Notes: generated by a model from the sequence alone, not told the origin. A stretch of DNA of 64,000 bases from an uncultured Paracoccaceae bacterium (GCA_947494445.1 CANLVD010000014.1:30876-94875), one strand, 5' to 3'. Shown: positions 1 to 9,411, counted from the first letter of the stretch. Program-made: numbers and translations.

Positions 1-2
1 AC

Positions 3-419
3 GGGTACTTCATCAATGGTGTGCTCGCACACACGATCTACCTGATTGCATTGCCAATCGTCATCGTTTCACTTGGCTTGGAGAGTATTGAACGCTCAGT
101 GTTGGAGGCTGGTTCAACTCTGGGTGCTGATGATGCAAAAGTATTCCGAACAATCGTTGTTCCCTTGACTGTCCCCTTTGTGATCACAGCCTTTGCTTTC
201 TGCATCGTGTTGAGCCTGAACGAGTACATCATCATGTTGATGACGGTAGGCTTCACATACGAAACTCTGCCGATCAAAATTTTCAACGCCTTACGCTACG
301 GATACTCGCCTGTCCTGGCGTCAGTCGCCGTCATGTTCACTCTGCTCAACATTGCGGTGTTCGGAGCAGTAGCGGTCTTTTCCGACTTGCCAAAGCTATT
401 GGGTGCGACAGAGAGATAG
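3..419 (+). CDS. ABC transporter permease, C-terminal part (PotC-like)
   Basis: The reading frame is open from the left edge of the window, so the start lies outside. What remains is the end of an inner-membrane permease of the spermidine/putrescine (PotC/PotI) class. It shows the cytoplasmic EAA-type loop (LEAGSTLGADDAKVFRTIVV) that docks on the ATPase, followed by two hydrophobic spans and the end LPKLLGATER. It would import a polyamine or a quaternary amine, which fits the sarcosine oxidase operon next door, but the substrate cannot be read from the sequence. The gene converges on the aldehyde dehydrogenase and overlaps its 3' end by 24 bases. Confidence 0.85.
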   Translation, partial: GYFINGVLAHTIYLIALPIVIVSLGLESIERSVLEAGSTLGADDAKVFRTIVVPLTVPFVITAFAFCIVLSLNEYIIMLMTVGFTYETLPIKIFNALRYGYSPVLASVAVMFTLLNIAVFGAVAVFSDLPKLLGATER

Positions 420-1907
420 TTGGCTCGAAACGCTTTGCGCAACCGTCTTGACTTGTTGAAACTCCGCGATGCCATGTCGGCCACCCTCGCGGCCGACCCC
501 TGAGGCTTTGTATCCGCCGAACGGAGCACCATCGGGGATGGGTGCACCGTTTATACGAACGGTTCCAACGCGGAGCTTTGAAGCAACGCGGGCCGCTCGG
601 TTCATATCCGCACTCTCCACATAGGCGGCAAGTCCATACTGCGACTCATTTGCAAGTCGGATGGCTTCTTCCTCGGTATCGAAAGGAATGATAACAAGTA
701 CCGGCCCAAAGATCTCTTCCTGAGCAATCGCCATTTCGTTCGATACATCGGCAAACACGGTCGGCCGTGCGTAATAGCCTTCATTGTGTCCAACTGGGCG
801 ACCGAGGCCTCCAGTAACCAGCCGCGCGCCCTCGGAGATGCCCTTTTGGATCATGGTCTGTACATGGTCAAACTGTGTGCTGTTAACCAGCGGACCGATG
901 TGATTGCCGTTCTCGCATGGCGGTCCAACCTTCTGGTTTTCAGCAATTGTTGTTGCAAGAGCAACGGCATCTTCATATCGACTGCGTTGAACAAACATGC
1001 GTGTTGGAGCGTCGCAGGATTGCCCTGAATTCTCGAAGCAATAGGTAACGCCCCGTTGGACCGCTTCTGGAAGATCGATATCTTCAAAGAGAATGTTGGC
1101 CGATTTTCCCCCCAACTCGGTCGCGACTCTGGTTACGTTTTGGGCCGCTAAAGCGGCAACGGACTTGCCCGCCCGAGTTGAGCCGGTGAACGACACCATG
1201 GCGACATCCGGGTGCCCCACCAGAGCCGAGCCAGCCTCAGGACCCGTGCCTTGAACCATATTGAATACCCCAGGAGGTAGATCAGATTCTTCCACAATCT
1301 TCGCAAAAAGAGCGGCGCTCATCGGGGTAACTTCGCTCGGCTTCAGAACCATGGTGCAGCCGGCTGCAAGGGCTGCCAGAACTTTTAGAGCGATTTGATT
1401 TGGTGGCCAGTTCCAGGGTGTAATCAACCCACAAACTCCAATAGGTTCGTGCCGAAGAATCGAAATATCATCAAAGCGCTCCTCGAAACGGAAATCTGAA
1501 AGAGCACGCATGAAGTCCACCACATGCGCGAGGACAACATCACAATGCCCATCCTTAGCAAGATCAATCGGAGCACCAAGTTCGATGGCCAAAAGTTCGG
1601 ACATCGCTGTGGCGTTCATCTGAAATGCTGACCCAAAACGAGAGATTGCTGACAGGCGGTCATCACGTGAGGCAAATTGGAAACTTTCGAACCGCGACCT
1701 AGCAGCTTCGACGGCCCGAAACACATCAGCCTGGTTAGCCATTGAGCATCGCGCGATCTCACACTCGCTAGACGGATCGATAATTGGATGGGTCGCGTCA
1801 CCGATGGGCGCTTCCCATTTGCCGTTGATGAAGAAGCGGTTGAGGTAGGGTCTGATCTCCTGAAGGCTTTCAGCGTAGACCATAGCCGTTCTAGACTCCA
1901 CATTCAT
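396..1907 (-). CDS. NAD(P)-dependent aldehyde dehydrogenase
   Basis: A cytoplasmic aldehyde dehydrogenase of about 503 residues that oxidises an aldehyde to its acid. Visible family marks are the PWNWP segment, the cofactor loop FTGSTRAG, the general-base glutamate in ELGGKSA, the catalytic cysteine in NSGQSC and the EEIFGPV motif near the C-terminus. The start at 1907 is chosen over a longer open frame because AAGGAGAT lies just upstream and the ATG overlaps the soxG stop as ATGA. It is the last gene of the sox operon, so formaldehyde or a betaine-derived aldehyde is a reasonable substrate; that is inference. The canonical soxBDAG operon does not normally carry this gene. Confidence 0.93.
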   Translation of the reverse strand: MNVESRTAMVYAESLQEIRPYLNRFFINGKWEAPIGDATHPIIDPSSECEIARCSMANQADVFRAVEAARSRFESFQFASRDDRLSAISRFGSAFQMNATAMSELLAIELGAPIDLAKDGHCDVVLAHVVDFMRALSDFRFEERFDDISILRHEPIGVCGLITPWNWPPNQIALKVLAALAAGCTMVLKPSEVTPMSAALFAKIVEESDLPPGVFNMVQGTGPEAGSALVGHPDVAMVSFTGSTRAGKSVAALAAQNVTRVATELGGKSANILFEDIDLPEAVQRGVTYCFENSGQSCDAPTRMFVQRSRYEDAVALATTIAENQKVGPPCENGNHIGPLVNSTQFDHVQTMIQKGISEGARLVTGGLGRPVGHNEGYYARPTVFADVSNEMAIAQEEIFGPVLVIIPFDTEEEAIRLANESQYGLAAYVESADMNRAARVASKLRVGTVRINGAPIPDGAPFGGYKASGVGREGGRHGIAEFQQVKTVAQSVSSQLSLCRTQ

Positions 1908-2539
1908 GGCAGATCTCCTTGATGTTGGTTTTTGGCCTGCAGCGAAAAGCGCAGTTTCCGGGCTTCTGTCTGCGGTGAGGCGGATTGAAAGACCGCGAGC
2001 TTGTCCATCAGGTCTTGCCAGATGGCCTGAGCGAAAGAACGAGGGACGAGCACGTTGACGCTCTCTTGATCCATCCAAATCTGGACCGACACCACCGAGT
2101 GGATACGTGTGGAATAGCACCGACCAGAATCCCTAAGGTCCAAAGTAGTGACAACAGTCATGAACTCGGGCGCATCTTTCCCTGTTACCCGAACCAGCTG
2201 CACAGCTTGTGTCTGATCAAAGGTGAAACCTTGCGTGGAACGCGCAAGCAGAGGATTGGAACTTATCACCAGGAACTCACTTGGGCCGCTGTGTAGAAGG
2301 GTAGATTGCCGGTTGGTCCAAATGCCACCTGGTGTGAACCCAGACCTAATTTTCAAGTCCTGAGCCAAACTGCCGAAGACTTTCGTCTCCTCAGGCTTTT
2401 CATACCGGACGACTTCACACCGCTCGACAGCAGATATCTCGACATGAAGGTCCAGGCAGTGGTGCCTCTGAGAACAGCGCGTCGGCGACACAGGACTCAA
2501 GCGTTTTGGTGTTGTGCTGGAAACTGGAACAGAATTCAT
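1904..2539 (-). CDS. soxG: Sarcosine oxidase gamma subunit
   Basis: A 211-residue protein in the expected position and size for the gamma subunit of heterotetrameric sarcosine oxidase. This complex oxidatively demethylates sarcosine to glycine and passes the methylene group to tetrahydrofolate. Gamma subunits are poorly conserved; here the segment LLVFSSNP-like (FLVISSNPLLARS) and the region after TVVTTLDLRDSGRCYSTRIH resemble the family. The start overlaps the soxA stop by four bases (ATGA), which implies translational coupling. The assignment rests mainly on the operon order soxB-soxD-soxA-soxG, supported by the protein's length. Confidence 0.85.
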   Translation of the reverse strand: MNSVPVSSTTPKRLSPVSPTRCSQRHHCLDLHVEISAVERCEVVRYEKPEETKVFGSLAQDLKIRSGFTPGGIWTNRQSTLLHSGPSEFLVISSNPLLARSTQGFTFDQTQAVQLVRVTGKDAPEFMTVVTTLDLRDSGRCYSTRIHSVVSVQIWMDQESVNVLVPRSFAQAIWQDLMDKLAVFQSASPQTEARKLRFSLQAKNQHQGDLP

Positions 2540-5478
2540 CCGCGCATCCGATCTCCCGCTGGGTCAAACATGTGTGGGGAGCAGGCCTGGAGACGCGTTT
2601 TTTTCCCTCTGACCGGGTCATTCGCCAGAAGATGTTTGCCTTCCCACTCATCATGGCCTCCGCGCAGAAATCCAAGACCAATATGTCGACCCAAAGACGG
2701 TGAGCCTGCGGCGACCGTGACCCAACCAAGACCATGCCCAGTTTGGCTGTCTTCGCTACAAAGTATCGCGCCCCCAGAGAACACGTCGGATGAGGCAGCC
2801 GTCATTAGCCCAACAAGGCTTGGCCTTGTTGGGTCAGTCAGGCCCGGGCGACTTGCCATGGCTTTCCCAACAAAGGGTTTTGTTTTTGAAGCGAGCCTCT
2901 CCATTCCGAGATCACCAAGGGTGGCGTTGCCGTCTATCTCGCCATCAGCAACATGTCCTTTCTCGATCCGCAGGATATCAAGTGCCTCGAGGCCATACAG
3001 ACACCCGTTGGACGCCCGGACCACTTTCTCAAGTCGCGCGGCGATGATTGGTCCGAAATCCGCTGGCGTATAGATCTCAAATGCGCGCTCACCGGAGAAA
3101 CTTACCCGGGCGATTTGTAAGACCAGGCCGTCTTCGGTCCGGCATTCGGCGAAATGCATGAATGGCATGAAAGAATCTGAAACCAAGGAGGGGTTCCCGA
3201 GTACACTCTGCACAACCTCCCTTGATCTCGGCCCAGCAATTGCCATCGCGGCCCACTGATCTGTTTGGTTGTGCAGAACGACTTGCAAATCAGGCCAACG
3301 ACAAACGAGCAGATACTCCAATCTATCGAACAAGCCATCGGCTTGGGCTGACGTGCTGGTGAGGAAATACTCAGTTTCGCTTCGCCGCCAGACTACTGCG
3401 TCGTCTGACACAATGCCGTCATCGCGTAGCAGAACCCCATATCTTGTCTTTCCGACGGTAAGGCCGACCATGTTGTTGACAAATATGCGGTTCAAGAAAT
3501 CGGCGGCATCCTGTCCCGCGACCACGAATTTGCCCAGGGTACTGACGTCACACAGGCCGACGGATTTCCTTACCGTCGCAGCTTCTCGATAGGCAGCTTC
3601 TTCGATGGATTCTCCATTTTCTTCAAACCACCACGCGCGATGCCAGAAACCCATTTCAGTCATGACCGCAGAATGCGTGACCTGCCAATCATGTAGCGGT
3701 GTCCGTCGTATCGGACGCAGGTGATCGTTCCGCTTTGCGCCAGCCAAGGCACCAAGTGAAACTGACCGGTAGGGCGGGCGAAACGTCGTGGTGCCGAGAT
3801 CGGAAATCTCCACTTGGGCCGCTGCCGCCATGACCCCCATGCCAATGATGTTTCCGACTTTGCCTTGATCACCAGCCATGCCCAACGTGGTGTATCGTTT
3901 TAAGTGCTCGACCGAAGCAAAGCCTTCCTGTTGCGCAAGACGGATATCTTTCGTGGTCACATCGTTCATTGGATCGACAAAGGCCCGGCTGGGCCTCTTG
4001 CGTTTTGTCTCGTAAAGAGGCTCGATGCGGTCCTGCCAACCGGAAACGTCTGACAGTCTTCTTTTTTCGAGATCATGGTCCAACGACCGCTCCCCGGATT
4101 CAAGGCAACACGCGTGATCGAATATCCCGGCAGCCGACCCCACGACCCGGATGTCTTGTCCAACCCGATCGGGAACGAATGCGGCAATGTCTGTGCGCCA
4201 AACCGGCTTGTGACCCAGGTGTGATGCCAGATGCACGACCGGGGACCAGCCTCCTGAGGCGAGAACAAGATCCGCGTCGATGAATTTGATGTCACCCGAA
4301 GCGGTACGCAGACCCGCCTTCCGCGTCTTTCGGCGCCCTGAGACTTCGACAAGGTGCGACCCTGGCATGTGCTCGAACTCAAGGTCTTGGATTTCCCGCG
4401 TTGCGGCCCGTGCAGCCCGCGTATCGGAGAGGGTGACGGAGGCACCGGCGTGAGACAGAGCCGCTGCGACGCGGTAGGATGAATCATTGTTTGTCGCGAC
4501 GACCACGTTCTGACCTGCAAGAACGCCGAACCGATTGAGATAGCTCAATGCAGCAGACGGCGTCATGACACCTGGCCGGTCATTGTTGTGAAATGCAAAG
4601 GTTCGTTCAATCGCGCCTGTCGCGATCACGCGTCTATTGGAGTTTACTGTCCAGAGCCGTGATCTCGGTTCCAATTCCGAACAATTCCGATACTCTCCAA
4701 GTCTCTCGTGGCAAAGGCTAACGCCATCATCGTGCAGCCCCAGACACACTGTAGACATCAAGAACCGCACGCCGGCTTCCTTGGCATCCATGACAAGCTT
4801 GGCGATTTCCTGACTGGTATCGTTGTCTGCAACCAAGCCTTGACCGCCAAGCACAAAGTCTTGTTCGACCAGAACGACGTCCGAGCCCTGTTGAGCGGCT
4901 ATCTGTGCGGCTTTAAGACCAGCTGGACCGCCGCCGACAACCAACAGATCGCAAAACAATGTTCTGTGCTCATAGTGATCCGGATCAGGCCGGGTCGCCA
5001 AACGGCCCATGCCAGCCGCAGCGCGTATCAGTTTTTCATAGCGCATCCAGAAACCGGTACCCTGCCCGGTTTCAAATGGGGGAAGACCCATGAAGGTCTT
5101 GTAGTAAAACCCGGCGGAAATGAACCTGTGAAGTCCATCCGAAACGGCGCCCAGGTCCCAGCGGACGTTTGGCCAGGCATTCTGCCCAAATGCCTGGAGA
5201 TGAGCGGTCAATTCAACCGTGGTGGCAGCCACATTTGGCGTCGCCCTTGCTCCGGTGCCGACGGTCACAATCGCCCCAGCTTCTTCTACGCCGGCCGACA
5301 TGACACCGCGGGGCCGATGATACTTGAAACTTCGAGCTATTGGACCGACGTTGTTTGCCAGCAAAGCCGACGCCAACGTGTCGCCCTTTCGTCCGAAAAG
5401 GGGCTTCCCATCCCAGAAGAACGGCACTTGTTCAGCGTGTGAGACCAACCCTTTGCCTGGTATCCGCCGCGCCGTCAT
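2536..5478 (-). CDS. soxA: Sarcosine oxidase alpha subunit
   Basis: A 980-residue alpha subunit of the heterotetrameric enzyme. The N-terminus has the 2Fe-2S-ferredoxin-like (Fer2_4) region with SFKYHRPRG. A dinucleotide-binding fold follows at about residue 180 (VVGGGPAGLKAAQIAAQQG). The C-terminal third is an aminomethyltransferase (GcvT) domain that handles the folate-bound one-carbon unit; IEKGHVADGEIDGNATLGDLG near the end is typical. The length matches the usual 970-1,000 residues. The ATG overlaps the soxD stop and the stop overlaps the soxG start, so the genes are coupled. Confidence 0.97.
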   Translation of the reverse strand: MTARRIPGKGLVSHAEQVPFFWDGKPLFGRKGDTLASALLANNVGPIARSFKYHRPRGVMSAGVEEAGAIVTVGTGARATPNVAATTVELTAHLQAFGQNAWPNVRWDLGAVSDGLHRFISAGFYYKTFMGLPPFETGQGTGFWMRYEKLIRAAAGMGRLATRPDPDHYEHRTLFCDLLVVGGGPAGLKAAQIAAQQGSDVVLVEQDFVLGGQGLVADNDTSQEIAKLVMDAKEAGVRFLMSTVCLGLHDDGVSLCHERLGEYRNCSELEPRSRLWTVNSNRRVIATGAIERTFAFHNNDRPGVMTPSAALSYLNRFGVLAGQNVVVATNNDSSYRVAAALSHAGASVTLSDTRAARAATREIQDLEFEHMPGSHLVEVSGRRKTRKAGLRTASGDIKFIDADLVLASGGWSPVVHLASHLGHKPVWRTDIAAFVPDRVGQDIRVVGSAAGIFDHACCLESGERSLDHDLEKRRLSDVSGWQDRIEPLYETKRKRPSRAFVDPMNDVTTKDIRLAQQEGFASVEHLKRYTTLGMAGDQGKVGNIIGMGVMAAAAQVEISDLGTTTFRPPYRSVSLGALAGAKRNDHLRPIRRTPLHDWQVTHSAVMTEMGFWHRAWWFEENGESIEEAAYREAATVRKSVGLCDVSTLGKFVVAGQDAADFLNRIFVNNMVGLTVGKTRYGVLLRDDGIVSDDAVVWRRSETEYFLTSTSAQADGLFDRLEYLLVCRWPDLQVVLHNQTDQWAAMAIAGPRSREVVQSVLGNPSLVSDSFMPFMHFAECRTEDGLVLQIARVSFSGERAFEIYTPADFGPIIAARLEKVVRASNGCLYGLEALDILRIEKGHVADGEIDGNATLGDLGMERLASKTKPFVGKAMASRPGLTDPTRPSLVGLMTAASSDVFSGGAILCSEDSQTGHGLGWVTVAAGSPSLGRHIGLGFLRGGHDEWEGKHLLANDPVRGKKTRLQACSPHMFDPAGDRMRG

Positions 5479-5744
5479 GTTGGGTTTGCGCTGAGCGGCA
5501 ATTGGGAGACAGCAAAAACCCGATGGGTGAACGTGTCTCGTTCAATCCGGAGCCACATCCGGCAACCGCCGGCATGGTGCCATATCTCAACTGATCGCCC
5601 GGCAGTGTTTCGGCGCTCGTAGATGAATTGGGACCAATCAGTGGCTGGCGCGTCAAGTGTCGGGGTCGCTTCCTTCGCTTCCCGCCAGTACGTAAACTCG
5701 TCGACATCTCGCAGACCGCAAAAGGGGCACTCTAACTTCATCAC
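5475..5744 (-). CDS. soxD: Sarcosine oxidase delta subunit
   Basis: An 89-residue zinc-binding subunit. It has CPFCG at residues 6-10 and HHAGGCRMWL further on, which together supply the zinc ligands known for SoxD. RDVDEFTYWREA and FVERRNTAG-like text (YERRNTAGRSVEIWHH) are the usual family blocks. It lies three bases downstream of soxB and overlaps soxA by four bases. Confidence 0.95.
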   Translation of the reverse strand: MMKLECPFCGLRDVDEFTYWREAKEATPTLDAPATDWSQFIYERRNTAGRSVEIWHHAGGCRMWLRIERDTFTHRVFAVSQLPLSANPT

Positions 5745-5747
5745 TTT

Positions 5748-7049
5748 CTACCCATGCGCTTTCGGGATTGGCCCAAGCCCGTGCTCATCAATGCAATGCC
5801 CTCTTGCAAACCGATCTAGTCGAAAGCGGCTGATAACATCCGATGGTCTGCGGTTCTGAATGAGGTCAGCAAAGAACGTGCCAGCGGCTGGAGTTGCCTT
5901 GAACCCACCGTAGTTCCAGCCTGCATTCAGGTAGACGTTGTCGAGTGGGGTATCGCAGATGAATGGCGACCCATCCATTGTCATATCGCACAACCCAGCC
6001 CAGCCTCTGAGCATTTGTGCGCGCGCAAAGCTCGGTAGAATGGAAAGTGCCGATGCCGCAGTGTCAGCTGCGACGCCGGGTTTGCCGCGTTGGCGGTAGG
6101 ATTTATACCCATCAAGATCACCGCCAAAGACAAGCCCGCCTTTGTCAGATTGATTTATGTAGAAGTCCTGACCTCCGACAATGAATGCAATGACATGATT
6201 GAGTATGGGTTTGACGGGCTCTGTTACGAACGCTTGAAGCAAATGAGATTCAAGAGGCAGATCATGCAGGCCCAACATCTCCCACAGGCGCGATGTGCTG
6301 CCGGCAACGCTCAAGCCCAGTTTGTTCAGCCCAATGCGGCCGCGCGATGTCATGACGGCATCCACTGAGCATCCGTCTCTCTCAAAACCCAACGCTTCGC
6401 AGTTTTGAATGATATCGACGCCGAGCGCGCTGGCGGCACGGGCATAGCCCCACACGACTGCGTCGTGGCGTGCTGTGCCAGCTCTGGGTTGACAGAATGC
6501 ACCGTGGATCGGAAATCGCGCGCGCTCGAAATCAAGGAGAGGAATCTCTTTCCTGACGCGCTGAAGGGGCCAGTACTCTCCATCCGAGCCGGTCATGCGC
6601 ATGATGTTGAATGCGCGGGCGCGCTCATCCTCTGAACTTGGCGAATGAACAAGCGACACGTAGCCGCGTTGAGAGAACATCACGTTGTAGTTCAGTTCAT
6701 GACTTAGGTTTTCCCACAGCTCCAAGGAGTGTTCGAAGAATTCTCGATTTCCGGGAAGGTGATAGTCGGAGCGAACAATGGTGGTGTTTCGGCCCGCATT
6801 TCCTCCGCCAATCCAGTTCCTTTCCAAGACGGCAACGTCGCTGTTTTCGTGTGTTTTGGCCAAATAGTAGGCCGTTGCCAAACCATGTAGGCCGCCGCCG
6901 ACGATCACAACATCATAGCTCGGCTTAGGTTGCGCATCACGCCATTGACGCTGCCATCTACGCTGGCCATTTAGCCCGTTCCAGACTACATTTAGCGCAT
7001 TGAATTTGGTCACAGAAGGGTCATCGTTTCGCGTTCCTAACCCGACCAT
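5748..7049 (-). CDS. soxB: Sarcosine oxidase beta subunit
   Basis: The flavoprotein subunit that carries FAD/FMN and oxidises sarcosine. An FAD-binding motif VVIVGGGLHGLATAYYLAK sits around residues 47-65, and the C-terminus has the GWAGLCDMTMDGSPFI and NAGWNYGGFKATPAAG blocks common to the family. It is the first gene of the operon. The start is uncertain: the ATG at 7049 gives 433 residues, while a GTG at 7013 gives an N-terminus closer to the family (TKFNALNVVWNGL). The promoter must lie between it and the divergent LuxR gene. Confidence 0.95.
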   Translation of the reverse strand: MVGLGTRNDDPSVTKFNALNVVWNGLNGQRRWQRQWRDAQPKPSYDVVIVGGGLHGLATAYYLAKTHENSDVAVLERNWIGGGNAGRNTTIVRSDYHLPGNREFFEHSLELWENLSHELNYNVMFSQRGYVSLVHSPSSEDERARAFNIMRMTGSDGEYWPLQRVRKEIPLLDFERARFPIHGAFCQPRAGTARHDAVVWGYARAASALGVDIIQNCEALGFERDGCSVDAVMTSRGRIGLNKLGLSVAGSTSRLWEMLGLHDLPLESHLLQAFVTEPVKPILNHVIAFIVGGQDFYINQSDKGGLVFGGDLDGYKSYRQRGKPGVAADTAASALSILPSFARAQMLRGWAGLCDMTMDGSPFICDTPLDNVYLNAGWNYGGFKATPAAGTFFADLIQNRRPSDVISRFRLDRFARGHCIDEHGLGPIPKAHG

Positions 7050-7143
7050 TCTGCTCAGAGTGTTCGGAGCAGGCTATCCCCCCAAAGGGGGAGGCGGACA
7101 ACGCGAAGATACAACCACGGGCTTGGAAAACTCGGCTGAAGAG

Positions 7144-7995
7144 ATGTTGAAATGGGCGCGTTTTATCGGCAGCGCCATAAGGTCAATTGGTTCGGAAGAA
7201 TGCCCCGGAGAAATCTTGGACGCGCTCAGGGCCTTGGTGCCAACCCAGTCGCTTCTTTGGGTCACTTATGATCGACACAATCCACCAACCCGCATAAGCA
7301 AAAAGCCTGCGACCAATGTGTCTGCCGCGGCACTCGATAACTTTCTCACGAACACCTATTCGATCAACCCGACGTTTGTGACGTTTCAATCCGGTCTCGA
7401 CAATGGCGTTTATCGTCTGACGGATCTCGCTCCCGACAACTTTGACAAGAGCGTTCTCCTGAAAGAACTGCGCATTCGACATCTTTCTCAGGAAGAAGTT
7501 GGATATCTTACGCAAGGTTGGCCAAAGGACATGACTGAAACGGTAATTGTGACCAACCTTCCAAACAACCGATTGAGTGAGATAACGCTTTTCCGATCTC
7601 GCAGACTGGGTGGGTTCTCGCAGCAAGAAATTGAAACCCTGGGCTCCCTTGAGCCTTGCATGAGTGCGGTTATTTCTCAGCATTTTGAGAAGAGCGATCT
7701 CAAACCAACCCGAACACAGAGCTCAAACCTGCAGAGGACCTCTGTCATTGACGCGGGCATTTTGACCCAGCGCGAGAAGGAAGTCGCCGACCTTGTACTT
7801 AAAGGGCACTCCAGCCTTTCGGTGGCGCATATTTTGCAGATATCAGTGCTAACGGTAAAGTCTCATCGAAAGAACATGTACCGCAAGCTCAACATCTCCA
7901 GCCAAACCGAGCTGTTTGCGTTGTTTTCTGGATTGGCGGTTGGAAACAGAGATTCCGAGTCCGATGACGACAATCGCGTCCCGCGTTCAAACTGA
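7144..7995 (+). CDS. LuxR-family transcriptional regulator
   Basis: A 283-residue regulator. The C-terminal 65 residues are a LuxR/GerE helix-turn-helix (LTQREKEVADLVLKGHSSLS, then LTVKSHRKNMYRKLNISSQTEL). The N-terminal 200 residues are a ligand or signal domain with no recognised acyl-homoserine-lactone pocket signature. It is transcribed away from soxB, so control of the sarcosine operon is the natural inference. An in-frame extension back to 7000 would overlap soxB; the ATG at 7144 is preferred, with TTG at 7123 as an alternative. Confidence 0.9.
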   Translation: MLKWARFIGSAIRSIGSEECPGEILDALRALVPTQSLLWVTYDRHNPPTRISKKPATNVSAAALDNFLTNTYSINPTFVTFQSGLDNGVYRLTDLAPDNFDKSVLLKELRIRHLSQEEVGYLTQGWPKDMTETVIVTNLPNNRLSEITLFRSRRLGGFSQQEIETLGSLEPCMSAVISQHFEKSDLKPTRTQSSNLQRTSVIDAGILTQREKEVADLVLKGHSSLSVAHILQISVLTVKSHRKNMYRKLNISSQTELFALFSGLAVGNRDSESDDDNRVPRSN

Positions 7996-8258
7996 ATTCC
8001 GTGGGCTTGCGATTAACTCCAGACTTGCGACGCTGCTCTATCCAGCGCCGCAACTCCAGCACGCTTGTTTGTACTCCATTTTTGAGGATTGTCTTGGCTG
8101 CGTGGCATTCCAAACGAGGTTTCCCAACTGAATTCGCCCAACGCGACAGAGGATCCAAGCTGTAACGTTAAGATGTTGAATTCGAATCTTTTATTTCTTT
8201 TGACCGAACTTCGACCAAAGCTTGGTGAGCAGTCTGCGTATCTGCTCTTCTCGGAACA
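7996..8258. other. Convergent intergenic stretch, no gene seen
   Basis: 263 bases between the end of the LuxR gene and the end of the SnoaL-like gene. I see no convincing reading frame and no strong hairpin followed by a T run. Confidence 0.5.
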
Positions 8259-8768
8259 TCATTCCATCGCGGGCACTGCGCCGATCGCCGTCATGACGGC
8301 GAGAAGGTCAGTGAAGTACCTGTTTTCTACGATTTTACCATCATTCAGGCGAAACATCGTTACATCCGGTACATCGACAGCGGCGCCGCTTGCAGGAACC
8401 CCAAGGAATGGTCCGTCCTGTGTCCCATTCAATTGCCCTCGAACAATCACGGTATCGCCTTCCGCGACAACTGACACGACCTCCATTGCAAGGGTTGGAA
8501 AGCCGGCGAACAGTTCCGCGTTGAAGGCTATCGCCGCGTCGCGGCCTTTCATCGGGGGGTGAGAGTGGAAGTAAGTGATCACATCGGCTGCAACGTGTTC
8601 GCCCCATACTTCTTGCCAACCTTCATTTGCGCCCCAGCCCGCGTCGAACATTTCCAATACGACGGTGATGTTGTCCTTTTCTGCTGACGTTCGTGTCTGG
8701 TCAGCCATAGCGGGGCTGACGGCGGCAAGGGCGGCTGCACTTAAGATCAGGGGTAGATTGGGTTTCAT
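8259..8768 (-). CDS. Secreted SnoaL-like (NTF2-fold) protein
   Basis: A 169-residue protein with a signal peptide (MKPNLPLILSAAALAAVSPAMA, cleaved near AMA-D). The mature part looks like a SnoaL-type ester cyclase/NTF2 fold: VLEMFDAGWGANEGW, then VVSVVAEGDTVIVRGQLNG and FRLNDGKIVENRYFTDLLAVM, the usual end of the barrel. The enzymatic role is unknown. The start at 8768 has GGAG nine bases upstream and sits immediately beside the large palindrome shared with the divergent TetR gene, so TetR control is very likely. Confidence 0.82.
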   Translation of the reverse strand: MKPNLPLILSAAALAAVSPAMADQTRTSAEKDNITVVLEMFDAGWGANEGWQEVWGEHVAADVITYFHSHPPMKGRDAAIAFNAELFAGFPTLAMEVVSVVAEGDTVIVRGQLNGTQDGPFLGVPASGAAVDVPDVTMFRLNDGKIVENRYFTDLLAVMTAIGAVPAME

Positions 8769-8803
8769 ATAGAGTCTCCATACATAGTGTATGGAGACTC
8801 TAT
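8769..8803. promoter_or_regulatory. 35-bp perfect inverted repeat, TetR operator
   Basis: Two 16-base arms (ATAGAGTCTCCATACA and its exact complement) flank the central TAG. It lies between the SnoaL-like gene and the TetR gene, touching the SnoaL start codon and carrying its ribosome binding site. The core CCATACA-TAG-TGTATGG has the size of a TetR site. Confidence 0.85.
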
Positions 8804-8826
8804 TGACCATCGAGTACAATGAGTCA

Positions 8827-8839
8827 ATACATACTGTAT
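8827..8839. promoter_or_regulatory. Second TetR-type half-palindrome (ATACA-TAC-TGTAT)
   Basis: A shorter copy of the same symmetry as the large palindrome 45 bases away. It overlaps the tetR start codon at 8838, an arrangement that would give autorepression. Confidence 0.7.
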
Positions 8840-9401
8840 GGAAGCCGCCCAAGACGCCAGACTCGGTCCAGATGCATGGATTGAAAAAGCCTACGCCGCG
8901 TTCGAAAAAGGCGGCGTGTCGGCTGTGCGTATCGACCCGCTGGCCAAGCAACTTTCCGTTACGCGCGGCAGCTTCTATTGGCATTTCGAGAACCGCAAAG
9001 CACTGCTTTTGGCCGTGATCGAACGTTGGGATGCGACCCAAACGGAGGATGCCATTACAGAGAACGAACTGGATGGGGGAGACGCGCGAACGCGGCTTGA
9101 GCGTCTGTTGCGTACCTGCGCCAGCGATGATGGGCGGTTCGAGATCGGGGTCCGCGCCTGGGCTGCGGAAGATGTGGATGCACGTGAAGCAGTCTCGCGG
9201 ATCGACAAAAGGCGGATCGACTATATGGTTTCCCTACTTGAGGAAGCAGGTATCGCGAGACCGGTGGCGAGACGCCGGGCAAGGGTTGGTTACATCGCAT
9301 GGCTCGGCGCCTATACCGATGCGGCCCCCAGTAGCCTTGACCAGCGGCTCGAAGACATGGGATGCTTGACTCAGATGATGCTTGTCGGAGCTAATTCCTG
9401 A
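8838..9401 (+). CDS. TetR-family transcriptional regulator
   Basis: A 187-residue repressor. The N-terminal helix-turn-helix is plain: AYAAFEKGGVSAVRIDPLAK followed by LSVTRGSFYWHFENRKALLLAV. The C-terminal ligand domain is short and does not show the effector. It is divergent from the SnoaL-like gene, and two operator-like repeats occupy the shared promoter region, one over its own start codon. It probably represses both genes. Confidence 0.93.
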   Translation: MEAAQDARLGPDAWIEKAYAAFEKGGVSAVRIDPLAKQLSVTRGSFYWHFENRKALLLAVIERWDATQTEDAITENELDGGDARTRLERLLRTCASDDGRFEIGVRAWAAEDVDAREAVSRIDKRRIDYMVSLLEEAGIARPVARRRARVGYIAWLGAYTDAAPSSLDQRLEDMGCLTQMMLVGANS

Positions 9402-9411
9402 CCGCCCAGCC

